Assembly (NCBI GenBank): GCA_903906615.1
Contig: CAIVKT010000637.1
Coordinates: 1-8,686 of the forward strand
Length of the DNA: 8,686 bases
Source: an uncultured Bacteroidota bacterium
Lineage (GTDB): Bacteria > Bacteroidota > Bacteroidia > Chitinophagales > Chitinophagaceae
Reading direction: 5' to 3'
Below, one piece after another: positions 6,388 through 8,686 of the stretch. Position numbers and translations under genes: made by a program. Below the pieces are notes generated by a model. The model made no database searches, was not told where the DNA came from, and was given only the letters and a program-made list of their open reading frames with translations. Each line of letters opens with the position of its first letter. The first letter of the stretch is position 1.

Positions 6388-6795
6388 TTACGGGTTCATT
6401 TTTTCAAATACCAATCCTGCTATGGTTCCTTGTATCAATGCCAGTACGAACCAGGTCGTCACTACCGCAAACGATACACTCATAGCGCTGTAAATAAGCC
6501 ACATCATTGGCAGCGTGGCGATAAGCGTATAGATAACGCCAAACTCTATGCCCCGACTGATGAAAGAGCCGGTCAGTGTGCCTTTAAACCTGCTCCAGAA
6601 CCACGATAAAGCCATGCTGATGATGAATGGATGCGCGTAATACAGCATCGTTCTGCCTGGGTCTGTATTAAACGCCGGGTCGAAATATTGGGATGCCACT
6701 CCCGGCAACAGCCAGATGGTGGCATACAACCCAAGGATACTAAGGATAAGCAAAACAAAACCTGCGGCTAATCCCGCTAAAGCTATTTTTTTCAT
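6388..6795 (-). CDS. Four-helix integral membrane protein of unknown function
   Basis: This 135-residue protein has four predicted membrane segments at about 5-28, 50-67, 82-102 and 105-128. The first segment follows MKK and could be mistaken for a signal peptide. The loop between helices 1 and 2 contains FDPAFNTDPGRT. A conserved-looking core HPFIISMALSWFWSRFKG at 55-72 ends with positive residues that should face the cytoplasm. The end GLVFEKMNP is short and polar. I do not know a named family, though similar small membrane proteins are, from memory, common in Bacteroidota. The gene starts 55 bp after the NAD-type alcohol dehydrogenase stop and is followed 15 bp later by the YceI gene, so all three are probably co-transcribed. 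It lacks the AAAACCAAA leader. Its place next to a YceI gene resembles the family-level habit of YceI genes to sit near small integral membrane proteins, but it has no clear cytochrome b561 haem-ligand pattern. Function is not assigned. Confidence 0.8.
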   Translation of the reverse strand: MKKIALAGLAAGFVLLILSILGLYATIWLLPGVASQYFDPAFNTDPGRTMLYYAHPFIISMALSWFWSRFKGTLTGSFISRGIEFGVIYTLIATLPMMWLIYSAMSVSFAVVTTWFVLALIQGTIAGLVFEKMNP

Positions 6796-6850
6796 GATTG
6801 ATTTAATGATTGAGTATCGTTTGCCCCATAACGGGATTAATTTTTTCGCT

Positions 6851-7888
6851 TTAAGCGGTAAGTATCACCTTTAATGCCTTTTCCTTTGCGGCATTACCAA
6901 ACGTATCGTATGCCTCAATCACTTGGTCAAGCCTGAAATGGTGTGTGATCAATTGTTTCGGCTCTATCTTCTTCGATAATACTGTTTTATACAGCATAGG
7001 TGTGGTTACCGTATCTACAAGGCGTGTGGTGATCGTTATGTTACGCGACCAAAGTGTTTCCATATGCAGTGTTACGCTTTTGCCATGCACGCCTATGTTG
7101 GCAATATGCCCGCCCGCCGCTACTATCTCTTCACACAATTCAAAAGTTACTGCCAGCCCCACTGCTTCTATCGCTGTGTCCACGCCTTTGCCATTAGTGA
7201 GGCTCATTACTTTTTCCTTAGCATTCTCTTTGCTGCTGTTGATGATGTGGGTAGCGCCAAATGTTTTGGCAACCTCCAGGCGGTTATCATCCTGGTCTAT
7301 TACAATGATCTCTGCCGGTGTATAGAACTGCGAGGTAAGCAATGCAGCCATACCTACAGGGCCTGCGCCTACTATGGCTATCACATCTCCGGGTTTCACC
7401 TGTCCGTTCAGCACGCCGCATTCAAATCCTGTGGGCAGTATATCGCTCAGCATCACCAGCGCTTCTTCATCTGCGCCTGCGGGTATCGGGTACAGGCTGT
7501 TATCGGCATGTGGTATCCGCACATATTCGGCTTGCGTGCCGTCTATCATATACCCCAGTATCCATCCGCCATCGGCACAGTGCGAGTACATGCCTTTTTT
7601 GCAATTTTCACATTTGCCGCAGGAGGTCACGCAGGATATGATCACATGGGCGCCCTTTTTGAAGTTGCTTACCGCATTGCCGGTTTCTTCCACAATGCCA
7701 ACGCCCTCGTGACCTATGATCCGGCCATCTGTTACTTCCGGCAGGTCGCCCTTCATGATATGCAGGTCGGTGCCGCATATTGTTGTCTTCAGTATCCGCA
7801 CTACTGCGTCTGTCGGTTTCTGTATTACCGGCATTGGCTTCTCTTCCCATGCTTTCTTCCCTGCTCCGTGATAAACTAATGCTTTCAT
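6851..7888 (-). CDS. Zinc-dependent alcohol dehydrogenase, secondary-alcohol type, probably NAD(H)-dependent
   Basis: This 345-residue medium-chain dehydrogenase is of the kind related to clostridial and thermophile secondary-alcohol dehydrogenases, interconverting small alcohols with ketones or aldehydes in the cytoplasm. The catalytic zinc ligands are C38 (TICGTD), H60 with E61 (GHEG), and D149 (MLSDILPTG), the aspartate that replaces cysteine in that subgroup. The structural zinc site is intact at C90, C93, C96 and C104. The Rossmann motif GAGPVG is at 174-179, and D198 at the end of the second beta strand (IIVID) predicts NAD preference. The segment GGWILGYMIDGTQAEYVRIP at 107-126 is characteristic. 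The length is normal. The ATG at 7888 has an AAAACCAAA leader and no upstream alternative. It appears to be the first gene of a five-gene minus-strand unit. A -7-like element and a CRP/FNR-shaped palindrome lie upstream. The substrate is not certain. Confidence 0.93.
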   Translation of the reverse strand: MKALVYHGAGKKAWEEKPMPVIQKPTDAVVRILKTTICGTDLHIMKGDLPEVTDGRIIGHEGVGIVEETGNAVSNFKKGAHVIISCVTSCGKCENCKKGMYSHCADGGWILGYMIDGTQAEYVRIPHADNSLYPIPAGADEEALVMLSDILPTGFECGVLNGQVKPGDVIAIVGAGPVGMAALLTSQFYTPAEIIVIDQDDNRLEVAKTFGATHIINSSKENAKEKVMSLTNGKGVDTAIEAVGLAVTFELCEEIVAAGGHIANIGVHGKSVTLHMETLWSRNITITTRLVDTVTTPMLYKTVLSKKIEPKQLITHHFRLDQVIEAYDTFGNAAKEKALKVILTA

Positions 7889-7891
7889 TTT

Positions 7892-7900
7892 TTTGGTTTT
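7892..7900 (-). promoter_or_regulatory. AAAACCAAA leader motif before the NAD-type alcohol dehydrogenase
   Basis: AAAACCAAA ends 3 nt before the ATG, with only A residues between. This is the third copy of the identical nonamer in front of a start codon in this gene cluster. Confidence 0.5.
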
Positions 7901-7922
7901 CTAATAGTGAGAAATAAGGATA

Positions 7923-7930
7923 CAAAGGTT
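7923..7930 (-). promoter_or_regulatory. Possible -7 element for the NAD-type alcohol dehydrogenase operon
   Basis: AACCTTTG on the minus strand matches TAnnTTTG in seven of eight positions (A for T at the first). Transcription would start near 7917, with a leader of about 28 nt. A TTTG at 7947-7950 lies 16 bp upstream of it, slightly closer than the usual -33 spacing. Confidence 0.35.
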
Positions 7931-7952
7931 CGTTCTTATTGACACGCAAATG

Positions 7953-7966
7953 CTGACAATGGTCAG
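7953..7966. promoter_or_regulatory. CRP/FNR-shaped palindrome upstream of the alcohol dehydrogenase operon
   Basis: CTGAC (7953-7957), a 4-nt centre, and GTCAG (7962-7966) form a perfect inverted repeat with the 5-4-5 geometry of CRP/FNR-family sites (FNR: TTGAT-n4-ATCAA). Its centre is about 42 bp upstream of the predicted transcription start, where class II activators bind. TGACA also occurs nearby at 7940-7944 and 7980-7984. No regulator gene of this family is in the window. Confidence 0.3.
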
Positions 7967-7985
7967 TAGTAAAGATGATTGACAA

Positions 7986-8213
7986 CAGGACGCGCTTTAA
8001 CTGGCGGGTGTTTTAAAAACGAGGACATGGTGAAATAGCTTTTCGCTATTGTATTCTGAATAGGAGCGACTGTAGGCGCGGTGATCTCACCAACGGGTTA
8101 ATTACAGCTGAATATACTTTGTGAGATGAATTGAGGATGAGTTACATGATAAGGTACAACTCGGTATGCTCAATGATATAGGCCTAATAACCGTGCCATT
8201 GTGTATGCGTTAT
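7986..8213. other. Gene-free stretch between the alcohol dehydrogenase operon and the right-edge genes
   Basis: I see no coding region here on either strand; all frames are short. It contains a weak hairpin AATAGC/GCTATT (8034-8050, 5-nt loop, no T-run), an inverted repeat GGTGA-TC-TCACC (8080-8091), and a 15-bp segment CTCGGTATGCTCAAT (8160-8174) that is identical to part of the alcohol dehydrogenase gene at 3105-4148. It may be upstream regulatory sequence for the operon plus decayed sequence. Confidence 0.5.
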
Positions 8214-8216
8214 AAT

Positions 8217-8249
8217 AAAAAAGGGGAGCCGCAGATATATGGCTCCCCT
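8217..8249 (-). terminator. Intrinsic terminator of the right-edge minus-strand genes
   Basis: A perfect 9-bp stem, AGGGGAGCC (8222-8230) with GGCTCCCCT (8241-8249), has a 10-nt loop. On the minus strand the stem runs into a T-rich tract (8222 down to 8217, then ATTATAA). It begins 35 bp beyond the stop codon of the small winged-helix gene, whose transcript it should end. Confidence 0.88.
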
Positions 8250-8284
8250 GTTTAAAGTATTTTATATAAATGCAACTCTTGCAG

Positions 8285-8527
8285 TTACGGCACCAATGTA
8301 CATCTTCCGTTAAAGGTGAGATATACAGTTTCATTACGCCGGTCTGCAAATTTTATGTAACACAAATGTTTCAAAGTGATGATATGCACACACAACTCTA
8401 CAGCAGGCACATGAAGTTGTTCGGCGATATTGCAGATTGGGATCGGATCACTACGGTTGGATAAGGCAATGTCCATCACCTGTATTGCCTTATGTACCTC
8501 GTGCGATGTTAGATCCTGCAATTGCAT
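8285..8527 (-). CDS. Small winged-helix-like protein, putative transcriptional regulator
   Basis: This 80-residue protein starts at ATG 8527. A TTG three codons upstream is possible but less likely. The fold pattern suggests a winged helix-turn-helix: helix 1 at about 8-24 (SHEVHKAIQVMDIALSN), helix 2 at 31-39 (ICNIAEQLHV), recognition helix at 42-56 (AVELCVHIITLKHLCYI), and a beta-hairpin wing at 57-73 (KFADRRNETVYLTFNGR). IAEQL followed by a longer helix is the ordinary layout of MarR/PadR-like and archaeal-type small regulators. It has no extra domain, so it would dimerise or be an adaptor. It is preceded by the end of another minus-strand gene 29 bp away and followed by the terminator at 8217-8249. 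A perfect palindrome (8552-8561) lies upstream. The DNA-binding role is inferred from pattern only, and I cannot name a family. Confidence 0.65.
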   Translation of the reverse strand: MQLQDLTSHEVHKAIQVMDIALSNRSDPIPICNIAEQLHVPAVELCVHIITLKHLCYIKFADRRNETVYLTFNGRCTLVP

Positions 8528-8551
8528 GGCAAACAAATTGAGTGATGTTCA

Positions 8552-8561
8552 GGTGATCACC
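8552..8561. promoter_or_regulatory. Perfect 10-bp palindrome upstream of the winged-helix gene
   Basis: GGTGATCACC is a perfect palindrome 24 bp before the ATG at 8527 and covers the stop codon of the upstream partial gene. A related inverted repeat, GGTGA-TC-TCACC, occurs at 8080-8091. It could be an operator for the neighbouring regulator, but a 10-bp palindrome can also arise by chance. Confidence 0.2.
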
Positions 8562-8686
8562 GTGTTGAAAAATATTCTCTTACGAATGCATGTTGCTGGT
8601 TGTCGGTCATTTTATCCGCTTGTTTTACTTCGATCTTTATTTTTTCGAAGAGATGGTCTGCCCTTAAAATATTCAGCAATTCGGTC
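8557..8686 (-). CDS. C-terminal fragment of an unrecognised protein (5' end outside window)
   Basis: On the minus strand one frame is open from the right edge to a TGA at 8557-8559, giving 42 visible residues. The visible part begins TELLNILRADHLFEKIKIEV, is followed by KQADKMTDNQQHAF, and ends VREYFSTR. Its charged, amphipathic helical character looks like real protein. The other two frames are less convincing (one has a stop at about residue 25). The start lies outside the window; the only internal ATG would give a peptide of 17 residues. The gene ends 29 bp before the winged-helix gene on the same strand, so the two probably share a transcript. I do not recognise the family. Confidence 0.5.
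   Translation of the reverse strand, partial: TELLNILRADHLFEKIKIEVKQADKMTDNQQHAFVREYFSTR

Noticed and set aside
6846..6856. CGCTT-T-AAGCG inverted repeat as a terminator of the alcohol dehydrogenase
   Set aside because: The stem is only 5 bp with a 1-nt loop. On the minus strand it is followed by A residues, not T, so it does not look like an intrinsic terminator.
7064..7879. A 271-codon plus-strand open frame
   Set aside because: It is antisense to the intact alcohol dehydrogenase at 6851-7888 throughout. Its translation is rich in Tyr, His and Cys with no domain, as expected for a shadow frame.
8034..8050. AATAGC/GCTATT hairpin as an RNA element or terminator
   Set aside because: The stem is 6 AT-rich base pairs without a T-run or nearby gene end on either strand; there is too little to support a call.
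8270..8464. A 64-codon plus-strand open frame
   Set aside because: It is antisense to the winged-helix-like gene at 8285-8527, which has its own terminator on the minus strand.

Overview
The window looks like chromosomal DNA of a Bacteroidota bacterium, most likely Chitinophagaceae or a close relative. The evidence is a perfect TAnnTTTG-type -7 promoter element (3055-3062), A-rich leaders instead of Shine-Dalgarno sequences, and protein families with a Bacteroidota flavour. GC content is moderate by eye. I see no rRNA, tRNA, CRISPR array, transposase, phage gene or plasmid function. Most of the region is ordinary oxidative and envelope metabolism.

Left part (1-2943). The 3' end of an unrecognised plus-strand gene (1-210) converges on a minus-strand block. 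That block, in transcription order, is a stress-type short-chain dehydrogenase (1951-2943), a TauD/TfdA-family Fe(II)/2-oxoglutarate dioxygenase (724-1788) and a small membrane-anchored protein with a strict glycine-every-fourth-residue stretch (220-552). A degenerate 7-bp tandem repeat (1882-1951) lies between the dehydrogenase and the dioxygenase and starts on the last base of the dehydrogenase stop codon.

Middle (2944-4214). A divergent promoter region serves the minus-strand dehydrogenase and a plus-strand zinc alcohol dehydrogenase of the cinnamyl-alcohol/YahK type (3105-4148), which ends at a strong intrinsic terminator (4180-4214).

Right part (4223-7966). Five minus-strand genes are closely spaced and look like one transcription unit: a second zinc alcohol dehydrogenase (6851-7888), a four-helix membrane protein (6388-6795), a secreted YceI-family protein (5779-6372), an outer-membrane porin-like barrel (4369-5736) and an unlisted 38-residue single-span membrane peptide (4223-4339). 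Three of the five carry the identical nonamer AAAACCAAA 3-4 nt before the start codon. A CRP/FNR-shaped palindrome (7953-7966) lies upstream of the first gene. The two alcohol dehydrogenases have different predicted cofactors, NADP(H) for 3105-4148 and NAD(H) for 6851-7888.

Right edge (7986-8686). A gene-free stretch of roughly 230 bp is followed by a terminator (8217-8249) that serves a small winged-helix-like protein (8285-8527). The 3' end of another minus-strand gene (8557-8686) comes in from the edge, with a perfect 10-bp palindrome over its stop codon.

I see no clear-cut new defence or mobile system. The most interesting leftovers are the heptamer repeat, the shared leader motif, the hidden membrane peptide, and the oxidoreductase/YceI/porin cluster as a possible envelope-plus-redox module.
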